A stretch of DNA of 64,000 bases from Owenia fusiformis. Taxonomy: Eukaryota; Annelida; Polychaeta; Sabellida; Oweniidae. The translations under genes were made by a program, and so were the position numbers. Position 1 is the first letter of the stretch. The number at the start of each line of letters is the position of its first letter. The notes under the pieces were generated by a model. It had not been told where the DNA came from. It made no database searches and saw only the letters and a program-made list of their open reading frames with translations. Location of the stretch: assembly GCA_903813345.2 (NCBI GenBank), contig CAIIXF020000010.1, forward strand, positions 29,568,828-29,632,827, written 5' to 3'. Of the stretch, positions 36,501 to 47,817 are shown in pieces.

Positions 36501-36959
36501 AATAAATATAAGTGCTTTAAAGAGGTCTCGTTTAAACAAAATTATCAAAGTGTCCTCTATTTATCAATACAGGTTAACTGTACTCACTCAATTATTTACT
36601 TTATTTGCTTTTCACATAATATTGCTACTACTAGTATAGTAACTTATGAATTACAAGTAAGTCTCTTTTGGAATGAAAATAAACATGTGTTTCACTTTTC
36701 ATATTTTGTATTTTCAGATGGCAACAGGCCAGTTGATATCCCAATGATACTTAAATTCATAACAGGCTCTGAAACGGAACCCATAACAGGGTTCGACCCG
36801 GGATTAACCATTGAATTCTATGACAACAATGATGATATCCCAACATCTTCTACATGCACAAATACTTTCCGCCTTCCATATTATGATGGGATCAAACAAG
36901 ATAGTGTATTTGCAAAATTTGATTATGCATTTAGTAATAAGTACTTTGGCAAACATTAA
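30422..36959 (+). CDS. Zinc-ribbon/HECT E3 ubiquitin-protein ligase (G2E3-like)
   Basis: Exons seen: 30420-30539 (N-terminus), then 33893-34189, 35087-35196, 35568-35710, 36051-36228 and 36718-36959. The last five join in consistent phase and encode about 323 residues of HECT domain. The landmarks are MYDGENAKDLGGPRRELL, YFAAGVAVAMALLFEGPP and the catalytic-cysteine region TSSTCTNTFRLPYYDG near the C-terminus. HECT enzymes take ubiquitin from an E2 onto that cysteine and pass it to a substrate. The first exon encodes a cysteine-rich zinc-ribbon (MFCTGCGKPAVGNF, CHCG) and a Ser/Thr linker. It ends in phase 1 while 33893 needs phase 2, so at least one short exon between them is missing from this reading. 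Membership in one gene is inferred from order and family architecture. No poly(A) signal is close to the stop; AATAAA at 37947 is a weak candidate. Confidence 0.75.
30651..32630. repeat. Dispersed intronic repeat block, six copies
   Basis: The phrase TTTTGCACCAGTATGGAGTA and its variants occur near 30651, 31310, 31958, 32077, 32289 and 32563, often preceded by ACATGCTTCCAAAAGTGAACT and followed by a run like TTGAGATGTTTAAAATATAT. Spacing is irregular (about 100-660 bp). All copies share one orientation, so they look like a decayed tandem array within the long intron of the HECT gene. Confidence 0.75.
32689..33644 (+). mobile_element. GTGGTGAC-family element, copy 1, interrupted by a MITE
   Basis: One end is TTATGACACCACC...TGACATATTGTTATGGTCTC and the other GGTGGTCACATTTTGTCATG. 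The interior consists of near-tandem blocks around TGACCTTCAATGACCTTCTC. It is interrupted by 32804-33304. Relatives: 39785-40312 (inverted), 36270-36420 (short) and an end at 53887-53925. No coding capacity; family unnamed here. Confidence 0.7.
32804..33304. mobile_element. 501-bp palindromic MITE nested in copy 1 of the GTGGTGAC family
   Basis: Termini CCGGAGTTTCTCGCGAATAG and the inverse, ending AACTCCGG, flanked by TA on both sides. The interior has repeated GGGCGTTTATTT blocks in both orientations. The uninterrupted relative at 39785-40312 reads ACAAATACTGTTTAG at the same point, confirming insertion at a TA with duplication of TA. Confidence 0.85.
33893..36959 (+). CDS. HECT-domain exons
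   Basis: Five exons: 33893-34189, 35087-35196, 35568-35710, 36051-36228, 36718-36959. The exon 34189 to 35087 junction reads DLIR-YIKGDDSPFL in continuous phase. The penultimate exon could read through its donor into CGT AAA TAA, giving a protein lacking the catalytic cysteine. The donor GC|GTAAAT is weak, but the following exon joins in phase and carries the conserved C-terminus, so splicing is preferred. Confidence 0.8.
34562..34650 (+). other. Possible cassette (poison) exon inside the HECT gene
   Basis: An 89-nt stretch with a good acceptor (TTTTCATTCAG) and a strong donor (GGAG|GTGAGA) is open in the phase left by the previous exon. Its length is not a multiple of three, and joining it to 35087 would hit a stop within about ten codons. 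Skipping it restores the HECT sequence. It may be a regulated exon that triggers decay, or a chance pair of splice sites. Confidence 0.35.
36270..36420 (+). mobile_element. GTGGTGAC-family element, short copy in the last HECT intron
   Basis: Starts TTATGTCAGCACCC...TGATGACATATTGTTATGG and ends GGTGGTGACATTTTGCATG then AATGCCTTGT. At 151 bp it keeps both family ends with almost no interior. Confidence 0.65.
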
Positions 36960-37094
36960 AAGTCTTGTCTACATACTGTACATGTTTCCTGGCGCACTGT
37001 CAGGATTTACATTTTTTAGTGGACATTGCCTGAAGCTTAAGATTTCTTTAGCATTAGCATTTTAAAGCTATCATCTGAGAATTCATTTCTCTAA

Positions 37095-37770
37095 TTATCC
37101 CATCGAACGAAGTTCGGAGGGATATAGGGAACGCCTCCGTCCGTACGTCCTTCCTTCCGTACATCCGTCTGTCCGGGGGATAACTCAAATACCGTTTGCC
37201 CGATTTTGTTTTGAGAGTAGAAGTTCTGCTCGAAAGCCGATTTTCAAAATGGCCACTCGTTTCAAAATGGCGGTCATTTTAGTGCCGATTTTACAGTAAT
37301 TTAGGTACAATATATAAAACTGTAATAGCAATGTGTTTAAAATGTAAAAAAATTATATAGGACATTGATAAAGCAAGAAATGTAGATATTTAAGAAACAC
37401 ATGGCAGCCATCTTGAAAAATGGCGGCTTTTACACGCTACTTTACAATTTTTGCTGTAACTTCAAAAGTAGTGGAGCGATTTTGTTCATATTTGATATGT
37501 GAATACTCATAAGCATGGCACACTGTTTTATGACACTTTAGGTAGTAGGCAGCCATTTTGAAAAATGGCCACCATTTACATGTTTGTGTGTGTGATTTTG
37601 CTGAAATTGTATATGTGCCTACTTAGAAACATATATTACTCTTGGCTAGTGAGCGACCATTTTTAAAATGATGAATTTTTGCTATAACTGAAAAAGAAGA
37701 AGGATTTTGTAAAATGGCTGTTCGATGGGATTTGCTACGCTTCGGCGTTGCTCAGTGTTGTCTAGTTTGA
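37095..37770. mobile_element. Non-autonomous ATCCCATCGAACGAAG element, copy 2
   Basis: Starts ATTATCCCATCGAACGAAG, has a CCGTCCGTACGTCC tract and several AAAATGGCGGC-like blocks, and ends GTTCGATGGGATTTGCTAC. It corresponds to the element at 27670-28410 and lies just downstream of the HECT stop codon, probably in or near the 3' UTR. Confidence 0.65.
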
Positions 37771-38114
37771 TGATTAGTTTGAAGGCAAAGGAGACTGCAG
37801 ACGCTTCTATAACATAGTGGATTAAAATGGGGCTGTTTTGTGAATAGTGGACAGTGGAGGGTACAGTGAATATGTGTCAGGCATAGTGTCAAAAAGATTT
37901 AACATGAGAGAGCACTGACTATGACGTAATATTATTCTTGTGGTCTAATAAAGTTGACTATGGAGTAGTTCTACAGTGTAAATAGGATAGCTTTGGGTCC
38001 AGTCTCACACAATCTCATTAGAACTCCAGCAAAATTGAAACAGTTGATGACCAAACATTGTTAATTTGTGTATTTTCTTAAAATAGGATATATTTGGATG
38101 ACGTTCATCATGTA

Positions 38115-38721
38115 CAAGGGTGACGCAAAAAATGACACCCACCTTATGCTGCATAATTTATTTGTCCATTACCATATAGACTTGTCCTTTAGCACATTTG
38201 AAGTAGACATAATGCGTAAGCACCTCGAGAAATTTCAGATATGTAGCTCAAGTGGTTTAAATTTTATGAGCATTACAATAAATTCTCACTTTGGAGACTT
38301 TCTCATTAGCCGCAGATCTGAGATTGAGTGGGCACCCCATTCCCCTGATATTAACCCACCAAATTTTTACCTCGGGGTATTTAAAGGACCATATGTATGA
38401 GACAAAACATCCCCAAAACAGCTGACTTAAAGAGAGAAATTACAAGGAAGATCAGGGCCATATCTCAATGTGTAAGGGTAATCAACAACTTTGCCTGTAG
38501 AATTCATGTTCGCCTACAAAGGAATGTACGTCATATATGTCATATGGAACAAATCTTGTAACGCTCATAAAATTTGATCCATTTGAGCTACACATCTGAA
38601 ATGTCTTGAGGTCTTTACACATTATGTCTTCTTTAAATGTGCTAAATGACAAGTCTGTATGACCATAGACCAACAAGTTATGCAACGAAAGGTGGGTGTC
38701 ATTTTTTTTTGAGTCGCCCTG
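38115..38721 (+). mobile_element. Mariner foldback element with truncated transposase end
   Basis: TA precedes and follows the element. The termini are CAAGGGTGACGCAAAAAATG and an inverse ending GAGTCGCCCTG, extended by inverted arms of about 190 bp. The centre encodes a mariner transposase C-terminal piece: FGDFLISRRSEIEWAPHSPD, then a region like LKREITRKIRAISQCV. The frame has stops, and everything before the last catalytic region is absent, so it is not autonomous. It lies between the HECT and integrase genes. Confidence 0.8.
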
Positions 38722-39784
38722 TATTTATCATTCCTAAGAAGAGAAATGCAATCAAAATTGTGACATATGTTATTGACTATGAATACTCAAATGTGATTGC
38801 TATTTTTATAGCTAAAATGGATGCATGTCCAACACATTGTGGGACCACTTGTAGTCTGATTCTGAAAGCTTTTTAAAAATATTTATTTAGTCATGATCAA
38901 TATACCTATAGCATTAGCTTGCCTATGAAAAAGGTACTTGAGAAAGTTTGTTTTAAGATATTTTTTAGTGTTCCTGTACAGTACTTAGTATTAACAATTA
39001 GACGATTCTATACAAACTTTGATTACTAAATTTTGATGACTGTATGAGAGCTGTTATTAGGTATATCATATACATTCCTGAATAATTTAAGATGTTGATT
39101 ATTGTTGCTATGGATTGTGTGATGTAATACTACTAGATGCTGAAAATGTGAATTTACATGTAAGTGTGAATTGTGGATAGAATGTGGAGATTTCTGTAAG
39201 TTGTATTGCCAATTAAGAAATCGGTTCAGTACTTGATTTGTGCATAATTTAAGCTGAAGTTTATCTGTTGTAAATTGATTGCTGTTACATCATGTTAAGA
39301 ATTACTCTTCGAAGCATGTAAAATATTGCCAATATTTTGAACATGCCAAACATCATTATACCATGTCATTTTTATACCATATTTAGAAAGAATGAAGCAA
39401 ATTTTCTTTAAATCTCTGATTTATAATTGTAAACTAGAGTATCTGACACTTGTATCAAAATAACAAGTACTTTTTAGTTTATAAGTTAAATTTCTTAAGA
39501 TGCATTCATTATCCCAAAGAACGAAGAAGAACAATATTTGCAGTTGCAAAGAATTAAATAATGATGTTACTTTTTAAGGAATACTGAGTCCTAGTGCATC
39601 TTGGTGTGTATAATTCAGAAATACCTTATTCTGTGTAATATTAGTTATGAGAAATATAATGAGATACTAAAATGCTAAGTGTTTTTATTTCATTTTATTT
39701 GTCCCACAAGTATAATGGCATATTGTACAGGGTGGCCACAGTGGAAAAGTAAAACTCCAGTGCATCCCAATAGACTGGAATAAG

Positions 39785-40312
39785 AACAAGGCATTAACAT
39801 GACAAAATGTCACCACCTAAAACAATTTGGTCAATTTAAAGCACGTCAAACCTTAAATCTAAAGTCTGATTTGAACTTCAGAAAACTTGTAGATGATTTT
39901 GAAAAAAAAATTGTGCAATTTGAAGCAGAGTAAAAAAGACCGTTTTGACCTTGAGAAGGTCATTAAAGGTCAAATCGTAAATCTAAAGTCAGATTTGAAT
40001 TCCTGAGAACTTGTAGATGATTTGGAAAAAAATTTTGTCAATTTGAAGCAAGTTGAAAAAAGACCTTTTTGACCTTTTTTTGTTGATCTTGAGAAGGTCA
40101 TTGAAGGTCAAATCTCATATTTTAAGTCAGATATGCACTTCTAAGACCTTGTAGATGCTTCAGAAAAAAATTGAAGTCAGTCTAAACAGTATTTGTAAAG
40201 TTATTGAAAGTTGTAAGAATTTGTTACAGACCAGATACCAGACACCAACCGCCGTAACAAAAAACAGACCACGAGACCATAACAATATGTCACCACTTTT
40301 GGTGGTGACATA
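39785..40312 (-). mobile_element. GTGGTGAC-family element, uninterrupted copy 2
   Basis: An inverted relative of 32689-33644 with ends ACATGACAAAATGTCACCACC and GACCATAACAATATGTCACC. The interior has the same AAGGTCATTGAAGGTCAAAT blocks. It lacks the MITE found in copy 1 and so shows the empty insertion site. Confidence 0.75.
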
Positions 40313-40787
40313 AAAACTGGAAATGAATGAACATTATCAATATATTCAATACGATTATTATCCCACCGAAAGAGGAGCTCATGTTATGCAAGGAAAGGTG
40401 TCCAATTCCAGCTAATTACACAGTATTTCATATAATTGCATTGCATAATACTAGTCTAATGCACCCAAAGTCATTTTTTATAACATCCATTTAACAATTT
40501 CAAATTGGCTGTTCACTCACTCACCTCTTGTATTTTCAACAAAAAAACAGATGGATGCACTGACATAGAAATGAAAGAATTGCAATTCAAAGTAGGAGTT
40601 AGCCATTTGGTGATATTTTGAAAAAACCCTTGCACCGACAAACTACCTGAAAACTTCCAACCACTTGAAAAATCATTACAATTAACAGCTTTACGACCAA
40701 ATTATACAGAATTGTAAAACATCAACACTTCAGGCTTGATTCAAAAAATCTGAAAGCCTACTGATGTGAATAAGCTTATTCAATGGA

Positions 40788-42655
40788 TTATTGTTGCAGT
40801 TCATGATTAATTTTATCTAACAGAAAAACCAGCAACTCTCTTGCCTCCTCTAATGTGTTAGGGGTTGATTTTCCACTTTCCTCCATAAGCATTTGGAATA
40901 ATTCTTTGAAGTGTTCCTTGTTAGTTTCTACAACACAAGTATTGTCAGATTCTAACTGAGCAAATATTTCTTGGTCAATCTTTTGCAACACATCCTTATG
41001 TCCAAATTCTTCAGGGGCAAAGTACAGAATATCTGGTTTCCCATTAACTGAACTGACAGATTTTGATTTTTGAATATGGTGTGTATTCCACATTCTTTGC
41101 GTTGTGTCAAGTTCTCTTTGCAGTAGATCCATGTAACAATATCTCATACACTCAATGTCTAGTATGTTTGAATTGTCAATAATGCCAACATCTAACAGCT
41201 GGCGGCAGTGAGATATCCACATTGCTGCTCCATATATTGGAAATTTACTCCAGAAACTTTCTATTCTCTGGTTTGCAGTTGATTTTCCATACAGAAATGC
41301 AACTTTACATGAACAGTCATCATTTACAGAGCGTAGAACAGTTTGAAGCAGTTCAACCTTGACATTCTCAGTCCCCCGATCTGCGCGAACAATCTTTGGA
41401 ATACCATTTACATTTTTAACACAATCGCAAAAGTATTTGCAAATTAACATAGAGTTTTTATTTGAAGATCCTGCTTTGAGCCACAATATTCTTCTACTGA
41501 ATCCATCCAAGCATCCATGGACAGTTAAACCATATGGAGTTAGTTTATCCCAGCCATCAATATGCCATATATAGTTGCTCCCTTCAGATGTATATTGTCG
41601 CCTTTGTAAGCGTCTCGTTGATCGTTTGTGTACACCTTCTGGGTCAAGAACTGAGAGCAAACGGCGAATTGTTTCATGATCTGTTTTCAGCCTGCAATTC
41701 ACAAAAGCTGTCATACTTTATTTTATGCCAGAAAAAGGGGAGATAAAATAGTGAAATACAGTATAATGGTAAAGAACTTTATGAGTATCTTATTGGGCGG
41801 GATGACAGGTACAAAACTGAGTTGACGGGAACAACTGAATTGATGGGTAACAGAAAATGAAACAACAGCACTCTGAGGTGACTTATACCAGAAAATGAGA
41901 TGACGAGGACCAAAAAGGGGAAAATACATGTACTGAGATTAAGATACGACACAACTTTTTTAACTTATGCCACAAGTGGCAACGGTTTCAAACGTCATGA
42001 TGACATCTTTTTAATAATTGAGTTTGCCTTCAATGAAAACTAAGCGACAGGTACAGGTACTGAGATGACCTAGGTAACATGTATTGAGTACTGGTGTATG
42101 TTGAACTGACTTGATGGGCAGCATACAGTAGGTATTTTCAAGAAAAGTATTCAGTTGACGGCAGAATAGTTGCTGGCCTTAAAGTGATCTGATTGGCGGA
42201 ATCACATTCCAGCCTATGCCTTCCCATACATGTACCTCATAAATGTGGGGCTGATTTTTCAAATCCAATCTCCACAATTTTACAATCGGGATTCGGGGTA
42301 CCAGATACTATTCTCGATTCCGGAATCAGGACATTGATACTTCCCCGATGGTAAAATTGTGGAGATTGATCAATCAATTGACTTACCCATGGACTTTTGT
42401 GATTTTGCCATGCATACTCCGGTATCCCATTGCTGACCCACTGCCATGATCTATCTCTTGAATGATAGCGTCAGCAACTGTGCCAATGGCAGTTTTATCG
42501 AATTTTCTTGAGAGCCCCATCTTCTTTAAATCCCTCTTGATCTGTCTCTCCGAAAGTGTAATTCCATGACGGAACTTTAACAACATGCCGATCTCCTTGT
42601 ACGTAAAACCGTCTTCAAAGTATGTGGCTATACATTCATCTCGATCTGACTCCAT
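40788..42655 (-). CDS. Two-exon DDE integrase-like transposase, about 390 aa, apparently intact
   Basis: Exons 42387-42655 and 40788-41691 on the minus strand; donor GG|GTAAGT, acceptor TTGCAG|G, phase 2. Residues 1-60 form a helix-turn-helix region (YKEIGMLLKFRHGITLSERQ). Residues about 130-235 are an integrase core with WHIDGWDKL (Asp135), VRADRGTEN (Asp194) and NQRIESFW (Glu234), a D-x39-E spacing. This matches the integrase-core proteins found in many copies in invertebrate and fish genomes, which act by DNA cutting and joining. No frame damage is visible. A coding-less relative of its 5' flank at 25640-26440 supports a mobile origin. Terminal repeats could not be defined, so a domesticated gene is not excluded. 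The intron contains a hairpin and loose GAGATGAC-type repeats. Confidence 0.8.
42266..42370. repeat. Hairpin in the integrase intron
   Basis: CAATCTCCACAATTTTACAA and its complement flank about 50 bp, adjacent to the donor site. Probably a small MITE or a structured intron segment. Confidence 0.6.
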
Positions 42656-42667
42656 TTCTTCTTCGAT

Positions 42668-43260
42668 TATAAGTCATGACACGCCGCATCTAGATTCTAC
42701 AAAATCTCCTTTACAGAAGACTTTTGTAAAATTAAAATACTTATGCATTTTCAATATTAGTTTTGTAAAATTATTTTTTATTTTGCAAAATTATTTTTAT
42801 AATTCTATACTTTTGGAAAATTATTTTGAAAATAATATTTTGAATTGCAAAAGTCCCATCGTATTTTATAAAACTATTTTTAAAATCTGTAAACTAATTT
42901 GATTTCTTTAAAGTAATCTAGGTATTTTTCCATAAATATAAAAAATAAATAAATTGAAAAATGAATTTCGAAATTACAAAAATCAAATCCTGTTTCATTC
43001 AAGTTTTTAGATTTTAGATAAGTATTTTGTGAATTTTTATAAGTTTTTTAGATTTAAAACAGAAAAATCGATTTTTCATTTAATATTTTGATATATTACA
43101 AAACTAAAATTGTGTTTTATTAAAGTTTTTAGATTTTATATAAGTACTTTGTGAATTTTTATAAGTTTTTTTGAGATTTGAAAAATTAAAATTGATTTTT
43201 TTTTAATTTGAAAAATATGTCCCTTTTAAAGCTTCGTAGAGGTCCCCGTAGAAATGAACT
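42668..43260 (-). other. AT-rich 5' region of the integrase element
   Basis: About 590 bp of strongly A/T-rich DNA before the integrase ATG, with repeated phrases such as TTTATAAGTTTTTTAGATTT. It ends at GTCCCTTTTAAAGCTTCGTAG. It matches 25836-26435 in inverse orientation, so it is part of the mobile unit and probably holds its promoter. Confidence 0.6.
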
Positions 43261-43310
43261 TGCTCAACAAGATTGAATCATCATTTGTCAATGTTTCACG
43301 ATCACTTTTC

Positions 43311-43540
43311 ATTTGATATTACATCCTGGCACTATGAATTAAGAAATTTATACCAAAAAGCAGGGGTACTAGTTTCGAATACAAACCCGCTGGTCTCGGC
43401 ACAAACGTTTTCTGTAACGACCGAAGGGAGTTAGTGGTTCGAAAGCTTTTGTGCCGAGACCTAAGGGGTTGTATTCGAAACTAGTACCCCTGCTCTGGGG
43501 TCTATATTTCTTAATTCATAGTGCTAGGATGTAATATCAA
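43311..43540. mobile_element. Palindromic MITE, AATTAAGAAATATAGACC family, copy 1
   Basis: Inverted arms of about 90 bp run from TTGATATTACATCCTGGCAC through GGGGTACTAGTTTCGAATAC to the matching right arm ending GTAATATCAA. A relative sharing AATTAAGAAATATAGACC is at 55655-55812. No coding capacity. Confidence 0.8.
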
Positions 43541-44190
43541 TTGAAAACATTATCAATGCCTGTGACGATGTACGTCACTGCCACCGAGTCATGCTGGGTA
43601 AAATTGAACAAGGCATCCTCACGTGGTGGAGTGATTTTGGAGAATATTCGACAGTTTTGCTGAAAGACATAATTAAGTTAGGTACATCCTGATCAAGTAC
43701 AACAATTTCATAATGGTGAGAGATATTCAAAGTCAAGAGTTATATCTATATATGCTTGAAAAAGGCTAAACGAAATATAAGGGGCAGTCAATCAGGAAAT
43801 GTCTTCACCATAATTATAAAATACACAGTCCCATCCGGAAACGATAGGGCATTGTTTTTATCCTAAATGTATGCGTCCCCGATTGCATCCTGGCTATGTC
43901 AACAACTGTACCATAGATTTTCGTATGAAGGTGGATTTGAAGGGACTCATACAATTAGCTACGTTGACCAAAGTGTTTACATTTTCGGATTAGAAGGGTT
44001 TATTTGTTTTTAAGGGGTGTTTGCATTGAAGATTTCGTGCAGTACAAAATAATTCTCAGTTTTCCTTATAATGCTTGCGCTGCCCCGTAACTTTGTATGG
44101 TATAACAAAACATATGAGTTAAAAAAAAATCGTTGTTTTCGTATTCCAAAATAACCAATATAATCACTATTGATAGGTGGATTTTTTTGT

Positions 44191-45061
44191 TGAATACCTT
44201 ATTATGTTATTCTCACAGGCTGGTATTGAAAGATTTGTCCGCTGTGACGGAGCATGCTATTTTTCATAAAAACACTAAAAATGCTTCACGATTTATTTTT
44301 TAACTCATATGTTTCGTTATATCAAAGATAATTACTTACTCCATGCAATGGATATATCATTTGCGTGTAACCTTCACTTCTGTTTGAAGTCCAATAACGC
44401 TAGGAGTAAAATCTATTGAAAACGGCGCCAGAGTATCAAACTCTAAAATGTACCATTTATTTGTTAACTTGTTAATGGCATGATATAGTGACACGATAAT
44501 ATTAACATATGTTTTCAGCATAACTCTGAATGTATTAATGAGATATTATTGCATTGGGTCTTTTTAATTATTTTATAAAAAATAATAGTAATATTTTTTG
44601 TCCGCTGTGACGGAGCATTTTCACAGTTCATATTTGCAACTGCTCCGTCACAGCGGACAAAAAAATTAAACATTATTTTTTATAAAAGAATTAAAAAGAC
44701 CAAATACATCAACATCTCATTTATACCTTCATAGTTATACTGAAACCATGTGTAAATATTATCGTGTCACTTTAACGTGCCATTAGAAAGTTAAACAAGA
44801 AATGGTACATTTTGAAGTATGATACTCCGGTGCCATTTTCAATAGCTTTTCTTCCCAGCGTAATTGGACTTCAAACAGAAGTGAAAGTTACCCGCAAATG
44901 ATATATCCATTGCATGGAGTAAGTAACTTTGTATGGTATAACGAAACATATGAGTTAAAAAATAAATCGTGAAATATTCTTAATGTTTTCATGAAAAATA
45001 GCATGCTCCGTCACAGCGGACAAATATTTCGATACCGCCTGTGATTCTAAAGGTATTAAAC
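44191..45061. repeat. Large hairpin, about 430-bp arms, with four copies of TGTCCGCTGTGACGGAGC
   Basis: The left arm (44191-44625) and right arm (44635-45061) are close inverted copies along their whole length. TGTCCGCTGTGACGGAGC or its complement marks both outer and both inner edges (44236-44253, 44599-44616, 44642-44659, 45005-45022). A partial third copy of arm sequence (GTATGGTATAACAAAACATA) lies outside the left arm near 44093. No coding content. It may be a foldback transposon or the fused ends of a larger element. Confidence 0.85.
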
Positions 45062-45160
45062 TATGTATTGAACTGAATGAGAATGTATGTATTTTTACAA
45101 ACCATTATGTATATGGACACTCTCTTACAATATGGTCTGTGAACATTGCTACCTTGAAAT

Positions 45161-45691
45161 GTGTGGGGCAGATATCGGTCGTTCCCAGGCTTGGTTTTGG
45201 ACAATGAAAATAACCCATCAGATAGCAATCGCATCAAGAGAAAAAAGCTGTATAAACGTTTCTGGTCATTGATGGAAAACTTAGGAGCGTGGCGAAGACT
45301 AGAATACGTCGCGAAGAAAAGGGCGATGACACCTGGACACAGGAATCATCCGAATGTAATTTTCCTAAGACAGATAATGCCTGATTGCATTACAAAGGTA
45401 CATCGACTTTTCGGATTATCATCTTTGGAAAATTCACATAATTTACACTGTTAAAATAGATATGTTACGACAGATTTATACATTTATGTGTCTCTCAGAT
45501 TATCGATCGGCAAATGGGCGTTCATCATTTTGGTACTGGTTAGAGGGCCGCACATACACGTAACATGTAAGAGAGGTATTTATTTTCCAGTTGGTGAGGA
45601 CGAGCTACCCAAATGTGGAGGGGGTGCCATATCAAGGTCACAAATGGCAGTGAAGAACTGGAGATGCATATACAATATAAATAAACATTGA
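45161..45691 (+). pseudogene. Possible fragmentary protein-coding exons beside the Kolobok transposase
   Basis: An open stretch at 45161-45438 encodes a basic region (RIKRKKLYKRFWSLMENLGA, then HRNHPNVIFLRQIMPDCITK) followed by a donor-like AAG|GTACAT. A second open stretch after CTCTCAG at 45500 does not continue it in a convincing phase. The order (convergent with the transposase at 45997-47581) suggests an accessory protein of the same transposon, now degraded. I do not recognise the family with certainty. Confidence 0.3.
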
Positions 45692-45996
45692 CAAAGCTAT
45701 AATTATTTATTTCTATTCAATTCAGAAAAGGTTTTGTTCATATTGTGAATAAAATATTGAAGTTGTATTACCAAAAATAAACATAAGACTCTGCTATTGT
45801 GCCTGTGAAACATATAACACTACATACAATTTTTGAATGTATTTCTGGGTACATAATATTGTATTTTTGTAATCTAAACCAGATACAAAGTACCCAGTCA
45901 AACAAACATATATATCACAGTTAATAAAAACATTTTTATCTATGTTCAACCTATTTATATATTTTCTCTGGACGTTTGTTTACGAATAAAAACAAT

Positions 45997-47581
45997 TTAT
46001 CTATATGCTTCCAGGTAACTAATCCAAATCTTTTCCAAATACTGAAATGTTTTCTTTGATTGATATTTTCGCCCACTGTTTTCTCTTGGAGTTCCCTCGT
46101 TTTGGGGAACAACCGCTCTCTTGAATGGTCGATTAACATTTTCATTCCAATGCAAAATAAATAAATCAACCCTGACTTGAAATGACGTATCACCAAAGGA
46201 ATGCCTTTTGGGCAGAAAAGAACGCAAAGCATTGTTTGCCGCTTTAACGTAACTTGTGCTAAGTCCTTCTAGTACGAGATGCGGATTTTTGTATATTGAA
46301 GTGTCATGGACAAATTTCGATAAGAGGTCAATTGCAATTGGATCAGTAAGTAGCACACGAGATGGGGCATATCTTGGGTTTCTTACACAATGGCTCGTAA
46401 GCCTGCAACTTTCGTGGTATCCTTGGTAATGTGACACGATCGCATCTAGACTGTCTCGTAGTAGAGTCTCATCATTTCCTGAGTGCATGATGGAGTACCA
46501 TATGTGATTTTTAATTCCATCATATTTATCAAATAGCAGACCATGCCAACATATATTTTCAGTTTTCTTTGTCCCTTTCGAAATTTTTTTGAAAGATGAC
46601 ATAACATTTTTAATCACATGCCAAACGTCTTTTTGTTCCTTTACTTCTGGAAAATCGTCTTTTACGACCTTGCTCACGCTATTGTTAGAATCGTGCACGA
46701 TGCAACGAACTTTAATTCCTTCCTGTTTGAAATCATTTAGAATTTCCTTTGTTGCAATTGTTTCATGTCGTTGGACAGAACTGTCATCGTGATTTGTTGA
46801 TTTCACCTTATCTGCCAATACAGTATGCGTTTCGTTGCAAAGGCCAAATGTTATACTCCTCTTGGCATTGCGGAATGCAGAAAAACACGCATCGGTTTCC
46901 ATGGTTATCCCAGACGCCCCACTGCCTGCTAAACTATTTTGTATCGCTCTTTCTTTAGACGCTTTGGCTTCGTTGGATATAATCGTAGATAAACGATTGC
47001 ATGTTTCATTATAAACACGCTCGTTCGTGCTTCCTAATGTAGTAGCATTTAAAAATCTGGTGAATGGAGTATACATAAGTCCACTACAAACTACACCACA
47101 AGCCATTTTCTCGTTCACGAAAAATGTTGACCAACCTTCGATATAAGGCGATGACTTCCATAAAAATGTGTGCTTGCCATTTGAAATTGTGAATGTGGCC
47201 ACAAAGTTCGCAAAATCTTCCAATCTAGTAACGATGACAGTTCTACTAAAATGGCAGCGTTGACCCAGGCTGTACACGGAACCAACGAGCGAATTGATGG
47301 ACGACTCACACGTAACAAATAAGCGTTTACATTTACTTTGTTCCTTGGTAATGTTCACAAAACTGTTGTAGTGGAAATTGGCATCAGGAACAGCTTCATT
47401 ACCAGTATCTGTGCATTTTACAGCCAGGGATAAGAAATAGTACATAACTTGCACAATCGTAGACAAATCTGGACGCTTTTTGCGGAAGCCATTCCATTGC
47501 TCGTTGAAGTTGTCCTTCTCCTCCTTACTGTTGAATGAGAGTTCGATAAACTTCTTGAACTTTTTATTCTTTGCAGCCATA
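45997..47581 (-). CDS. Kolobok-type transposase, about 527 aa
   Basis: A single long frame from MAAKNKKFKKF (ATG at 47580) to TAA. The base before the ATG follows an acceptor-like TTTCTTTTCAG, so an upstream exon is possible. Core motifs fit the Kolobok DDE fold: METDACFSAFR (Asp230), VRCIVHDSNNSVSKV (Asp297), EQKDVWHVIKNVMSSFKK, NHIWYSIMHSGND, and LVLEGLSTSYVKAANNALRS (candidate Glu438) followed by LPKRHSF. No stop interrupts it. Kolobok elements move by cut and paste into TTAA, but their terminal repeats could not be placed. A retroelement begins 42 bp upstream of its 5' end and may have separated it from earlier exons. Superfamily assignment rests on motif order only. Confidence 0.65.
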
Positions 47582-47622
47582 CTGAAAAGAAACATATAAC
47601 AACATATAGTTTAGATAATATT

Positions 47623-47817
47623 TTGTGATTTTACAAGTATTTGTTAAATCTGGTTTATATCACAGAGAACGGTGCCTGTCCTACCAGCCCAATTAAAAGT
47701 CTGTTGACAGATCCAATTAGGCCGGGACAATAACTTATCTTAATGCTATACCAACTGTTCTGTAGTAGTTTGGTTTACACAGTTTTAGCTTTGCATCTTG
47801 AGGAAGTGGGACGCTTA
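47623..47817 (+). repeat. A1 repeat of the tyrosine-recombinase retroelement
   Basis: 195 bp beginning TTGTGATTTTACAAGTATTT and ending GACGCTTA. Near-identical to A2 at 52026-52220, in the same orientation, 4.4 kb away. Confidence 0.9.
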
